Of a DNA stretch of 34,245 bases, positions 1 through 8,531 are shown piece by piece. The DNA is taken from the IMG/VR virus record IMGVR_UViG_3300026519_000041, positions 1 to 34,245 of that record. The stretch is one strand, 5' to 3'. The notes beneath the pieces were generated by a model. The model made no database searches. It was not told the DNA's origin and saw only the letters and a list, made by a program, of their open reading frames with translations. Position numbers and translations under genes: made by a program. Origin of the DNA: a virus. The first letter of the stretch is position 1, and each line of letters opens with the position of its first letter.

Positions 1-633
1 CCTAGTACGGCACATGAGTGGATAAAAGATTTTGATAAAGAGTTGGACTTGTTTGAAGCGGCGAGGGCACTTAAAAGAAGTGATCACAAGAGTTATGTCA
101 AAAATCAAACCGAGCAAATCGAGCAAACTAAATCAAGCAAAACAATAACAAGTGTAGACGATGTAGACGATGTTTGGATAAGTGAAGTCGAGCAAATCGA
201 GCAAATGAAATCGAGCAAAGATATATTAATATATAATATTAATAATACGCTTCGCAAAAAAATTGCAGAAGACTTCTTTTTTATTTATAGAATCAATAAC
301 AGTAAATATACTGGTGAAAGAAAAAAAGCTATAGAAGCTTATATGTCTGTAGAAAATGCAACACCCAATCAATTACTCATAGCTTTACATGCATATAGTC
401 AAGATGAAGATAGAAGAGTAGGGGCTTACAAATTTATATCCGATATGGTTTATTTAGATTATATGAAAATTAGAATGCATATAAAAATAGATCAAGACTT
501 TGTAGATGGATTGTATGACAGTAAGACTAAGATATTTACAGATAATAAAGGAAATAAGTATTCTCTGACTTCTGAGAGAATAATAGAAAAAATTTCTAGT
601 GGTGAGTTAGAGATTATGAGAGAGGCTGTGTGA
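1..633 (+). CDS. 5'-partial protein, possibly replication-related
   Basis: The reading frame is open from base 1, so the gene begins outside the window; a TTG at 43 is not needed as a start. The visible C-terminal part is about 210 residues and begins PSTAHEWIKDFDKEL. I do not recognise a catalytic motif. Residues near the start carry two copies of an EQIEQxKSSK motif about 26 residues apart (bases about 112-220), which look like a recent internal duplication in a charged linker. The rest is helix-rich and acidic/basic mixed. In lambda-like gene order the segment between the repressor and terminase holds replication genes, so a replication role is inferred from position only. The stop overlaps the start of the next gene by four bases. 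Confidence 0.6.
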   Translation, partial: PSTAHEWIKDFDKELDLFEAARALKRSDHKSYVKNQTEQIEQTKSSKTITSVDDVDDVWISEVEQIEQMKSSKDILIYNINNTLRKKIAEDFFFIYRINNSKYTGERKKAIEAYMSVENATPNQLLIALHAYSQDEDRRVGAYKFISDMVYLDYMKIRMHIKIDQDFVDGLYDSKTKIFTDNKGNKYSLTSERIIEKISSGELEIMREAV

Positions 634-1355
634 TGCCAGAAGTACGGAGTATAAGAGAACTTGTCAAGGACATTGATGGGCTTAGAGATAGAGATATTCC
701 CTACATTGCTGTCACATATTTAAATAATTTATCTTTTGATACAAAGAAAGAGATAGATAAAGAGATAGAATCTAAACTTCATATAAAGAAAAAGAGGCTA
801 ACCACCTCTGTGAGAGTGAAGAAAGCATATAAGCGTAACCCTGTGAGTAAAATATTTATAGACGAAAGCTCTTGGCAGCACAAAACACTCAAACATCACT
901 TTTTTGGCGGAGACAGAGACAGAAAAGGATTAGAGAAAGCACTTATATACAATGGCTTTATGAGTAGTGATGAGATACTTACTCCTCCACCTGGGGTAAA
1001 CATAAGACCTAGTACTTATGTCAAGATGATAGCTCAACTAAGAGTCACCTACAAGAGTGGTTACAGTGGAAATGAAACAAAACGAAGTAAAAAAAGAAAA
1101 CGTAAAACAAAAGAGAGATACTTTGTTATAGGTACCTATGAAAGATCACACTTACATGCAGGTGTGTACGCACGTATGCCTGACCATGATAGACCAATAT
1201 CTATTTTAAGAATTGTAAAGAGACCAAAATACAAAAAAAGATTAGACAATTTTGAAGAGACCGTGCATAAGTTACAAGATACAAAATCATCTAAACATTT
1301 ACAAGATGCTATGGATTGGGTACTCAAAAAAAACAAAGATATGGGGTGGACATAG
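630..1355 (+). CDS. Minor tail protein Z-like (gpZ family)
   Basis: A 241-residue basic protein. Residues about 20-75 (IPYIAVTYLNNL, then KLHIKKKRLTTSVRVKKA and a run like NPVSKIFID) resemble in order the N-terminal half of lambda gpZ, where alanine/asparagine-rich helices are followed by a basic KxxxK segment and an NPxxxI strand. A central HHFFGGDRDRKGLEKAL segment is of a kind common in phage gpZ-like proteins, and the C-terminal RPISILRIVK strand matches the usual PIxxVKIP-like element. gpZ acts in tail completion and head-tail joining. Its normal slot between FII-like and U-like genes is empty here (9262/9255), which supports the call. The start overlaps the previous gene (ATGA-type). 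Recognition is by eye, so the family is probable, not certain. Confidence 0.55.
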   Translation: MMPEVRSIRELVKDIDGLRDRDIPYIAVTYLNNLSFDTKKEIDKEIESKLHIKKKRLTTSVRVKKAYKRNPVSKIFIDESSWQHKTLKHHFFGGDRDRKGLEKALIYNGFMSSDEILTPPPGVNIRPSTYVKMIAQLRVTYKSGYSGNETKRSKKRKRKTKERYFVIGTYERSHLHAGVYARMPDHDRPISILRIVKRPKYKKRLDNFEETVHKLQDTKSSKHLQDAMDWVLKKNKDMGWT

Positions 1356-1498
1356 TGAAAAAAATAAATAGGTTCTTCCAGCGATATATTCCCAATACGG
1401 GTAGTGTGAACCGCATTCTTCGCGAGGTTATAGGGTGTTCAATTAGGGTAACACTCTCTTTATTTAGAGTAACAGGTAACACTAGGCTTAGTAATTAA
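1355..1498 (+). CDS. Possible small protein, or non-coding packaging region
   Basis: A 47-residue frame begins with GTG overlapping the TAG of the preceding gene by one base, and ends just before the small terminase gene. The product is basic (KKINRFFQRYIPNTG) and unrecognised. The DNA contains repeated GTAACA words and a small inverted repeat that could instead mark a packaging recognition site, so translation is doubtful. An upstream TTG at 1316 would lengthen the frame but lies inside the previous gene. Confidence 0.3.
   Translation: MKKINRFFQRYIPNTGSVNRILREVIGCSIRVTLSLFRVTGNTRLSN
1447..1483. repeat. Short direct repeats upstream of terminase (cosB-like candidate)
   Basis: The 9-mer GGTAACACT occurs at 1447-1455 and 1475-1483, with a related AGTAACA at 1468-1474. 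ACTCT/AGAGT arms lie between the copies. The cluster sits 18 bases before the small terminase subunit, whose N-terminus looks like a helix-turn-helix. In lambda the gpNu1 wHTH binds repeated R sites near its own gene, so these repeats are candidate terminase-binding sites. This is inference from position. Confidence 0.35.
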
Positions 1499-1500
1499 TT

Positions 1501-2154
1501 ATGATGACTCAGGCTACTTTTTCAAGATTTATTGGGGTTAGCAGGAAGACTATTACAACCATGAAAAAAAATGGTGAGATTGTGTTTCTCGGGAATTTTG
1601 TTGATGAACATAAGAGTATTATTAAATTAAGAAGTCTCGGCAGGCTATTCGATGAAAATAGTAAATTAATTAAAACAATCCATAATAAAGAGGAAGATAA
1701 AATAAAAAAAGAAGAACCCACTATCTTTAGTAATGAGGTAATCCCTGAAAAAAATTTAAGCAATATCTCTGATGAGGATTATGCAGAAAGAAAAAAACTT
1801 ATGTTTGAAGCTGAGACTCTTCGTAAAGAGGTTGAAAGTAGAAAAATAAATAGTGATATAAATCATGATACTGAGATAAAGAAATTAGATCTTACCGAAG
1901 CTAGACTTATTAAGGAATACTGGCTCGGTGTATCACTTAGACAAAAAACAGAGTTAGCTGCTGAAGAATTAGTTTATAAAAAAGATGTTGATTCTGCGGA
2001 ATTTGCTTTGGGTAGAAAAATCAGAGAAAAGCTTAAATCTAGACCTAATCTGGCTTTTAAAATGGTAGGGAAGAATATAGAAGAGATTCAATATATTTTA
2101 GACGAAGATCAGGAAGATATTTTGAATCTTCTACTAAGCACTGATGTCTTATAA
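1501..2154 (+). CDS. Terminase small subunit (Nu1-like)
   Basis: A 217-residue protein. Residues about 2-25 (TQATFSRFIGVSRKTITTMKKNG) form a helix-turn-helix typical of Nu1-type DNA recognition domains. A charged helical middle follows, and the C-terminal half has the pattern TEARLIKEYWLGVSLRQKTELAAEELV followed by an arginine-rich helix, as in phage Nu1-like packaging proteins that contact the large subunit. It should recognise the packaging site and bring in the ATPase. It overlaps the large-subunit gene by 11 bases, giving translational coupling. The spacing before ATG has little Shine-Dalgarno character; a second ATG follows immediately, so the start may be one codon later. Confidence 0.8.
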   Translation: MMTQATFSRFIGVSRKTITTMKKNGEIVFLGNFVDEHKSIIKLRSLGRLFDENSKLIKTIHNKEEDKIKKEEPTIFSNEVIPEKNLSNISDEDYAERKKLMFEAETLRKEVESRKINSDINHDTEIKKLDLTEARLIKEYWLGVSLRQKTELAAEELVYKKDVDSAEFALGRKIREKLKSRPNLAFKMVGKNIEEIQYILDEDQEDILNLLLSTDVL

Positions 2155-4093
2155 ACACGCATATATTTTAATAAAAGATGCTTTTCAGAAAGGGCTTAAA
2201 CCTGACCCTAAAATGGATTTGTATGAGTATTCTAATACTTATAGGTATTTAGATTCTATTGGGTCCGTAGAATATGGAAAGTATGATATGGATAGGATCT
2301 CATGTTTGATACCCGTAGCCGAGCTACTGTCCCCCAATAGTAAGGTTCAAGAGATTTATTTGTGCAAGGGTGTACAAATAGGATCCACGGAACTTGCGAA
2401 TAATGCTTTAATGATGTATGCACATTTGTATGGAAGACCCGTTATGGGTATGTTGCCTACAAAAGATTTGACAACTAGACATGCGAAGAAGAAGTTTTGG
2501 AGCGGTATAAATGCCTCACCTGCATTAAGAGACTTTTTTTACCCCGTTAAAAATGGTATTGCAAATGTCTCGTCTACTCTAAGTATTAAATCATCAGGTG
2601 GCGAGATAGACTGGTTATGGTCAGAGAGCAAGAGTAATTATGCCTCTGGAACATACATGTTTATTGTCGCGAGTGATATAGATAGGTATCCTGATGATGT
2701 AGAAGGAGAGGGTGACCCCATAGGACTATTGTTAAAGCGATTGACTACCGCTGGACGGAAAAAAAAGTTCTTTGCCGAATCTAGTCCTACAAAAAAGGGA
2801 AAATCTAAGATATATGCAGAAGTATTAAATGGACAACAACACAGACTTTATATGCATTGTCCTCATTGTGATGATATGATTTGTTTTACAAAAGATGGGT
2901 TTGTCTATGAGTATGACAAGGAATACTACAAACTTACTAGTGATGTGAAATATGGGTGTAAGAACTGTGGAGGTCTTGTTGAGGATTGGCAAAAGCATGA
3001 GATGGCACAGCCAAATAAAGGGGCCAAGCTTATGCCAACTAACCCTACTTTTGACAATGATTTGAGGGCAACTATTTTTATGCCTTCATATTACTCCCCT
3101 TTTGTCACCTGGAACGAACTATTTATTGAATATTTGACCGCACTTTACGATGTTGAAAAAAAAGGTAAACACTTGAAGATGAAGGTTTGGACTAACACTA
3201 TTGATGCTTCCGAATATGATGATGGGAGTGGAGAAAAAGAGATTGATATGTCGGTGCAAGAGCTTCTAGATAAGCGTGAAGAGTATATAAAAATACCCGA
3301 TGACATTGTTATGTTATCTGCAGGTGTTGATACGCAGAATAATAGATTTGAGGTTACATTGCTGGGGTGGAAAAATAATCGTGAAAAGTATGTGATAGGG
3401 CACTATGTGGTGGGTGGTGACCCTAAATTTAAGGAGACACAAGAAGTTTTAGACACTTTACTTTTTGAACAAACTTTTGAAAGGGAAGATGGTCAACATA
3501 TGAAGATAGTCTGTTCTGCTATTGATACTGGCGGTGGGCGTACAGATATTATTTATGAATATTGTAGATCCAGAAAAAATAAACCTCTATACGCGATTAA
3601 AGGGGGTAAAGATATAGAGCGTGAACTTGTAAAAGAGTCTAGCGTAGTCAAAACAAAATCAAATAGAAATGTTGAACTTTATGTGTTGGGGGTAAATAGT
3701 GGGAAAGATGATGTGATTTCTGATGTGATCGATTTAGACAGCAGATATTTACATTTTCCACATAATGTGAAAAAGTACGCAAAAGGATCAGTAAAAGTAG
3801 AAAAAAATGAGGTAGCACTTGATATGAGTGATGAGCAGTATTTTACTCAATTGATAGTGGAGTCAATAAATGAAAACGGAAGATGGGTAAATAAACAGCA
3901 ACTGCCAAATGAGGCAGTGGATTGTCTTGTGTATGCAAATGCAGCGTATAAGATATATAGAAATGTTCTCAAAAGGAACAAAATTATGATTTTAGATCTT
4001 GATAGTTTGGCTGAGAGAGGTAAAAAGCTTGGGATGGTAGGTGGTGAAAAACCTCTAAAAAGACGTAGAAGAATGATAAATAAAGGAATATAA
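2144..4093 (+). CDS. Terminase large subunit, GpA family
   Basis: A 649-residue packaging ATPase/nuclease of the lambda gpA type, close to the family's usual length. The N-terminal motor has a variant Walker A at residues 74-83 (CKGVQIGSTE) and a hydrophobic strand ending in acidic residues at about 172-186 (MFIVASDIDRYPDD), typical of the GpA Walker B. Two CxxC pairs (C239/C242 and C272/C275) form the metal-binding insert seen in GpA proteins. The nuclease domain carries acidic residues D396 (SAGVDTQNN) and D461 (AIDTGGGRTD), and ends with NEAVDCLVYANAAY. The protein cuts concatemers and pumps DNA into proheads. Start ATG overlaps the small-subunit gene; the C-terminus is strongly basic (KRRRRM). 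Confidence 0.95.
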   Translation: MSYKHAYILIKDAFQKGLKPDPKMDLYEYSNTYRYLDSIGSVEYGKYDMDRISCLIPVAELLSPNSKVQEIYLCKGVQIGSTELANNALMMYAHLYGRPVMGMLPTKDLTTRHAKKKFWSGINASPALRDFFYPVKNGIANVSSTLSIKSSGGEIDWLWSESKSNYASGTYMFIVASDIDRYPDDVEGEGDPIGLLLKRLTTAGRKKKFFAESSPTKKGKSKIYAEVLNGQQHRLYMHCPHCDDMICFTKDGFVYEYDKEYYKLTSDVKYGCKNCGGLVEDWQKHEMAQPNKGAKLMPTNPTFDNDLRATIFMPSYYSPFVTWNELFIEYLTALYDVEKKGKHLKMKVWTNTIDASEYDDGSGEKEIDMSVQELLDKREEYIKIPDDIVMLSAGVDTQNNRFEVTLLGWKNNREKYVIGHYVVGGDPKFKETQEVLDTLLFEQTFEREDGQHMKIVCSAIDTGGGRTDIIYEYCRSRKNKPLYAIKGGKDIERELVKESSVVKTKSNRNVELYVLGVNSGKDDVISDVIDLDSRYLHFPHNVKKYAKGSVKVEKNEVALDMSDEQYFTQLIVESINENGRWVNKQQLPNEAVDCLVYANAAYKIYRNVLKRNKIMILDLDSLAERGKKLGMVGGEKPLKRRRRMINKGI

Positions 4094-4324
4094 ATGGGTG
4101 TAAAAAATTTTTGGAACTGCAAAGCTGCACCTATACGAAAAAAAATAACACTTGAAAATAGAAGTCGTCAAGTTGTTGCATGGATTGAAGAAACACAGGG
4201 AGTAAGCACCGAATGTGCGATGAACATGATATTGAAAAGCCCATTGCTTTTAGCTGAAACGATAAAAGAACTAGAAGACTATTATCCTGACTTCAAAGAA
4301 GATATTTTACTCCCTATACCATAA
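4094..4324 (+). CDS. Hypothetical small protein after terminase
   Basis: A 76-residue protein whose ATG follows the terminase stop directly, with GGAATA as a ribosome site inside the end of the upstream gene. Residues 15-40 (RKKITLENRSRQVVAWIEETQGV) and the following helix suggest an all-helical fold. No family recognised. It is the last gene before the terminator at 4331-4364 and so closes the packaging operon; a packaging accessory role is possible but only by position. Confidence 0.6.
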   Translation: MGVKNFWNCKAAPIRKKITLENRSRQVVAWIEETQGVSTECAMNMILKSPLLLAETIKELEDYYPDFKEDILLPIP

Positions 4325-4330
4325 TTTTAA

Positions 4331-4364
4331 AAAAAAAGATAGGCAAGTTTTCTGCCTATTTTAA
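4331..4364 (+). terminator. Rho-independent terminator after packaging genes
   Basis: A perfect 7-bp stem ATAGGCA (4339-4345) / TGCCTAT (4353-4359) with a 7-base loop is flanked by an A-run upstream and TTTT downstream. The A/T flanks extend the pairing, so it could work in both directions. It separates the terminase genes from the head genes. A possible extended -10 (TGTCATACT, 4378-4386) follows and may restart transcription for the head operon. Confidence 0.7.
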
Positions 4365-4411
4365 AAACTGAAAAATTGTCATACTACACAAAATAAACTT
4401 TTGGAGTACCT

Positions 4412-4645
4412 ATGGCTTATGATTTGGCAACAGCTCAGACGATGTATGATGAATATATCAAAGCTGAAAAGGCTGCTCTTAAAAATCAATCTTATACCAT
4501 AGCCGACAAAAAACTACAACGTGCAGACCTTCTAGAGATACGAAAGGGTCGTGACTACTGGAAAAAACAACTTGACATTGCAGACCCCACGAACCCACGT
4601 AAAAGCGGCATAAATGTAAAAACGGTGAAGTACAACTATGCCTAA
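4412..4645 (+). CDS. gpW-like head-tail joining protein (DUF6148 type)
   Basis: A 77-residue protein with the pattern of small gpW/DUF6148 proteins: an N-terminal helix (YDLATAQTMYDEYIKAEKAAL), a central QSYTIADKKLQRADLLEIRKGRDYWKKQL hairpin and helix, and a short basic tail. In lambda, gpW sits between the packaging ATPase and the portal, and fills the portal channel before tail attachment; the position here is the same. GGAG eight bases before the ATG is a good ribosome site. The end overlaps the portal start by eight bases. Confidence 0.8.
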   Translation: MAYDLATAQTMYDEYIKAEKAALKNQSYTIADKKLQRADLLEIRKGRDYWKKQLDIADPTNPRKSGINVKTVKYNYA

Positions 4646-6179
4646 AATACCTTTTAAATTAAATACTTTAGATAAAGCCATTAGCGTATTTGCACCACAA
4701 AAGGCACTAAAAAGAGCGTATGCCAGACATACTATGAGTCTTTTAGGCGGTGGGTACAATGGAGCATCCAAAAAACGTACTTTTGGCAAAGGTTGGAACA
4801 GTACGGATGGAGATGCAGATACTACAGACTTAAAAGACCTTCCTACTCTTAGAAATAGAAGCCGTGACCTGTACAGAAATGCACCCATTGCTCATGGCGT
4901 ATTAGATACCTCTGCTACAAATGTAGTAGGTGCAGGACTCATGCAGTCATGTGATATTGATGAAGATGCCTTAGGCATTAGCGAAAAAGAGGCAGAGACA
5001 TGGGAGACCAACACACAAAGAGAGTTTAAACTTTGGGCTGAGTCACACGACTGTGACGCCTCCCGCACTTCAAATTTTTATGAACTGCAGTACATTGCCT
5101 ATTTGACAATGCTCGTTGGTGGAGACATTTTAGCACTATTCCCCTACATCAAAAGAGATGATAACCCTTATGGCTTGACCGTAAAACTTTTAGAAGGTGA
5201 TCACCTTTGCAACCCAAAAGATGCAAAAGACACGACACACATCGCAGGTGGCATACAAGTTGATAAACATGGAGCACCACATATTTATCACATTTTAAAA
5301 AGTCACCCTGGTAGTGCTGCTAAGAAGAAAGAGTGGATAAAAGTCAGAGCCTATGGCATACATGGTCGTAGAAACATTATACACATGTATAAAAAAACAA
5401 GACCAGGGCAAAAAAGAGGCATCCCAGAACTTGCTCCTATTGTAGAAAGTTTAAAACAGCTTACCAACTACACAGAAGCAGAACTTACTGCTGCGGTGGT
5501 GTCTGGTATGTTTACTGTGTTTATCAAGCAAGAAAACGGAGACATGGGCGACGGCATCGTTGAAAATGGGGAAGTTCAAGAAGACTATGAATATGCATTA
5601 GGAAATGGTGCCATAGTAGGTCTTGCCCCTGGAGAAAGCATAGACAGCGTAAATCCTGGTAGACCTAACGCGAATTTTGCACCGTTTGAAGAAGCCATCA
5701 TTAGACACATCGGTGCGTCGCTACAAATACCCTACGAGATGATACTTAAACATTTTACATCAAGCTACTCAGCTTCACGTGCTGCGATGAACGAAGCATG
5801 GAAATACTTCAAGGTTAAGCGTGCTTCTATGGTAGATAACTTTTGTGACCCTATCTATGCTCTATGGCTAGATGAAGCAGTTTCAATAGGTCGTATAGAT
5901 GCAGCAGGTTATTTTGACAACCCTCTTGTACGTAAAGCATGGAGAGGGTCAGTATGGAATGGTCCAGTACCAGGACAACTAAACGAGGTGCAAGAGACAA
6001 AAGCAGCCGAAAAGAGAATAGAGTTAAATCTCTCCAACACTGAGCGTGAAGCAAGGCAAATAAACGGTACTGACCATCGCACAAACATAAAGAAAAACAG
6101 CCGTACCAAAAAGATGGTAGAGAAATATCTCCCTGAAGATGATATAGAAAATAAAAACAAAGGAAACAAGAATGCCTAA
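4638..6179 (+). CDS. Portal protein, lambda gpB family
   Basis: A 513-residue protein, close to lambda gpB (533). Recognisable family elements include LRNRSRDLYRNAPIAHGVLDT near residue 75, the NVVGAGL segment at about 95, the GDILALFPY strand near 170, and the later GIPELAPIVESLKQL and SYSASRAAMNEAWKYFK segments that form the stem and wing of Phage_portal_2 proteins. Twelve subunits should form the ring through which DNA enters and to which the tail joins. The lysine-rich C-terminus is probably flexible. Start overlaps the gpW-like gene, and the stop overlaps the protease start. Confidence 0.93.
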   Translation: MPKIPFKLNTLDKAISVFAPQKALKRAYARHTMSLLGGGYNGASKKRTFGKGWNSTDGDADTTDLKDLPTLRNRSRDLYRNAPIAHGVLDTSATNVVGAGLMQSCDIDEDALGISEKEAETWETNTQREFKLWAESHDCDASRTSNFYELQYIAYLTMLVGGDILALFPYIKRDDNPYGLTVKLLEGDHLCNPKDAKDTTHIAGGIQVDKHGAPHIYHILKSHPGSAAKKKEWIKVRAYGIHGRRNIIHMYKKTRPGQKRGIPELAPIVESLKQLTNYTEAELTAAVVSGMFTVFIKQENGDMGDGIVENGEVQEDYEYALGNGAIVGLAPGESIDSVNPGRPNANFAPFEEAIIRHIGASLQIPYEMILKHFTSSYSASRAAMNEAWKYFKVKRASMVDNFCDPIYALWLDEAVSIGRIDAAGYFDNPLVRKAWRGSVWNGPVPGQLNEVQETKAAEKRIELNLSNTEREARQINGTDHRTNIKKNSRTKKMVEKYLPEDDIENKNKGNKNA

Positions 6180-7143
6180 ATGTAGAGTGGGAGGAACATG
6201 CTATATAGAGTCAAAAGGTATCGACCTTGAAAACAAAAGAGTGCCTGTCATTCTCTCAAATGAAAGCGATGTATTGCGTCATAGTTGGAACGATGGCATT
6301 TACTATTTAAAGCTTGTACATACTGATGAGAGCATCGACCTAGAACGTGCTGACATACTCTCTTTGTTTATAAATCACAACACCCATGAACTTCCTATAG
6401 GTAGATTTGAAAATGTACGCATAGAAGACAGCAAACTGAAAGCAGAAGCCATTTTTGATGAAGATGATGAAGTATCTATGAAAATCTTTAAAAAGCTTTC
6501 AAAAGGGTTTTTACAGTCATTTTCTGTGGGGATTGACATTGATAAGAAGGTGCTTACTAAAGAAGTAGACGGAATCAAATATTATGATGTTACAAAATGG
6601 TCTATAGATGAAGCAAGCGTGGTTGGCATCCCTGCTATCCCTACTGCAAAAGTGGGCTTAGAACATGAAGTGGTAGTTATACCAACTGCGGACAGCGACA
6701 AACTAGCAAAATTAAACCAAAGGACTGAAATGGATTTCAATAAAGAAAATTTTGAAACATTAGAACAAATCGTTTCTGACCTCAAGGCTGAACTTGCAAA
6801 AGAGAAGCTACAGGCAGATGATGGTGTACAGGCAGCAGTAAAAGCAGAGGCAGAGAGACTAAAAAGTATAGTAGTGTCTGTTGGTGTTGAGGCATTAAGT
6901 ATTGAGAGTGTTGCAGAGGCTGTTTTCACAGCAGGAGCTACGCTTACAGATGCAGAAGCATCCATGTTTAGACATGAAAAGGCACAAAAACAGAAAATGG
7001 CTAAAGCCATCAAAAAAGATGGCGAAGATTTGGCTAAAAAAGTAGAACATATTGATGGTGAGGGTGGAGACGATGAAGAACTTACTCATGCACAAAAAGC
7101 ACATGCTATGGCTATGGCAAAAACAAAAAGAGGAGAAAAATAA
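6172..7143 (+). CDS. HK97-family (U35) prohead protease fused to scaffold
   Basis: 323 residues. The first about 165 form a U35-type protease: the catalytic His is H69 in FINHNTHELPIGR, the nucleophile Ser is S116 or S118 in GFLQSFSVGI, and the typical closing strand WSIDEASVVGIPAIPTAKVGL follows. Residues about 175-323 are acidic, alanine/lysine-rich and coiled, as in a built-in scaffolding domain (compare lambda gpC/Nu3, though lambda uses a different protease fold). The protein should shape and then mature the prohead. An internal start near M187 could yield scaffold alone; this is not proven. It lies between portal and decoration genes, with its stop overlapping the latter. Confidence 0.88.
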   Translation: MPKCRVGGTCYIESKGIDLENKRVPVILSNESDVLRHSWNDGIYYLKLVHTDESIDLERADILSLFINHNTHELPIGRFENVRIEDSKLKAEAIFDEDDEVSMKIFKKLSKGFLQSFSVGIDIDKKVLTKEVDGIKYYDVTKWSIDEASVVGIPAIPTAKVGLEHEVVVIPTADSDKLAKLNQRTEMDFNKENFETLEQIVSDLKAELAKEKLQADDGVQAAVKAEAERLKSIVVSVGVEALSIESVAEAVFTAGATLTDAEASMFRHEKAQKQKMAKAIKKDGEDLAKKVEHIDGEGGDDEELTHAQKAHAMAMAKTKRGEK

Positions 7144-7481
7144 TGGCACAACCAGTGAATACAGAGAGCTATGACGGAAACAGTATCGTCCTTAGTGAAT
7201 GGAAAGTGGACGGTAATGGAGTACTAGTAACAGGTACTTACACAAAAGGTGCAGTACTTGGTAAAAATAGAGGAGGGAACTTCGAGTTAACTGCTGATGC
7301 AACTAAAGCAGAAGCTATTTTACTTGCAGATACAGTTGTTACTGATGCTACTGCAAATGCTCCTATAGTGATGGGTGGCGAAGTAGCTGAAGAAGACTTA
7401 AACTATGGGGGAGTACTTACAGCAGATGATGTAAGAGACTCACTTCGAGTTAAAAACATTTATTTGAAAAAGAGAGGTTAA
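7143..7481 (+). CDS. Head decoration protein D
   Basis: A 112-residue protein of the lambda gpD family. The middle contains the family pattern of a beta-rich GVLVTGTYTKGAVLGKN followed by FELTADATKAEAILLADTVVTDA, and ends with a DLNYGGV segment. Trimers should cap three-fold axes of the expanded capsid. Its ATG overlaps the stop of the protease-scaffold gene by one base, and AGGAG lies eight bases upstream. Directly followed by the major capsid gene, as in lambda. Confidence 0.88.
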   Translation: MAQPVNTESYDGNSIVLSEWKVDGNGVLVTGTYTKGAVLGKNRGGNFELTADATKAEAILLADTVVTDATANAPIVMGGEVAEEDLNYGGVLTADDVRDSLRVKNIYLKKRG

Positions 7482-7483
7482 TT

Positions 7484-8530
7484 ATGCCATTAGGACTAGG
7501 AAGTAGAGAACTAACACAACAAACAAACAGAGTATATACGCCTGCTGGGCTTATTACTGCCCTCTTTTTTGCTGATAACAAATTTTCAGAGACAAAGTAT
7601 GTCGATGTCGTAGTGACAAAGGGTGGTAGAAAGCTTGCACCGTATGTTTCTCCTAAGGTAGCTGGTAAAGTGATGCGTAAAGAGGGTGGCAAAGTAAATA
7701 CTTATGAACCACCTATGCTAAAGCCTAAGTTTGTTACAGATGCTGACAGCATTTTAGATCAACAGTCAGTGTTTTTTGGTGATGGTATGGATGCATCTGA
7801 GAGAGCAGTAGAGCAACTTCTTAAAGATGAAGAAGAAATTAAAGCGTCTATCAGCAGAACAAAAGAAGCACAGGCTGTAAGTCTTGTGACTACGGGTAAG
7901 TTTACTGCAAAAGGTGAAGGTACAGAAGAAGAGTTTGACTATGGTATGGATTCTAACAACATCGAAGTCTTAACAGGTATTGCACTTTGGACAGATGCAA
8001 ACTCTAATCCTTTAAAAGCGTTAGGCGATTGGCGTACCGATGTCTTTAAGGCAACAGGTAAAAACCCTAACGCGGTAGTCATGGGTGTAGATGTTTCAGA
8101 AGCATTTACTTCAAATGATGCAGTCATTAAAGCTTTTGACACTAGAAGCATCAATATGGGTGAACTTAGACCAGCTCCTATGCTAGATGAACAGGGCAAT
8201 GAAATCGCAGGCGTGACATACATCGGACGCATCACCAAGCTTGGTATGGATGTGTACTCATATGTAGACTTTGTAGAAGATGAAGATGAAGTAGTGCAAG
8301 AAGTGTTCCCTGCTGATAAACTCGTCATGGGTCGCACAAACGCAGGTGGTCACTTTGCACATGGTGCTATTACTGATAAAAAAGAGTTAGGTACAGAAGT
8401 ATTTGTAGGTGAAGTTTTTGTCAAATCATGGCAAGAAAATGACCCAGATGATGAGTTTATCATGGGTAAATCCCGTCCACTTGCTATCCCTTCAGATATT
8501 GACTCGTTCAAGTGTGTAAAGGCGGTTTAA
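7484..8530 (+). CDS. Major capsid protein E
   Basis: 348 residues, close to lambda gpE (341), with the HK97 fold expected for Phage_cap_E. Supporting segments are the N-terminal FFADNKFSETKYVDVVVTKG, the APYVSPKVAGKVMRKEGGKVNTYEPPMLKPK stretch, the long helix SERAVEQLLKDEEEIKASISRTKE, the ALGDWRTDVFKATGKNPNAVVMG strand-helix, and the YVDFVEDEDEVVQEVFPADKLVMG segment near the C-terminus. AGAGAGG ahead of the ATG is a strong ribosome site, as expected for the most abundant virion protein. Confidence 0.93.
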   Translation: MPLGLGSRELTQQTNRVYTPAGLITALFFADNKFSETKYVDVVVTKGGRKLAPYVSPKVAGKVMRKEGGKVNTYEPPMLKPKFVTDADSILDQQSVFFGDGMDASERAVEQLLKDEEEIKASISRTKEAQAVSLVTTGKFTAKGEGTEEEFDYGMDSNNIEVLTGIALWTDANSNPLKALGDWRTDVFKATGKNPNAVVMGVDVSEAFTSNDAVIKAFDTRSINMGELRPAPMLDEQGNEIAGVTYIGRITKLGMDVYSYVDFVEDEDEVVQEVFPADKLVMGRTNAGGHFAHGAITDKKELGTEVFVGEVFVKSWQENDPDDEFIMGKSRPLAIPSDIDSFKCVKAV

Positions 8531-8531
8531 G

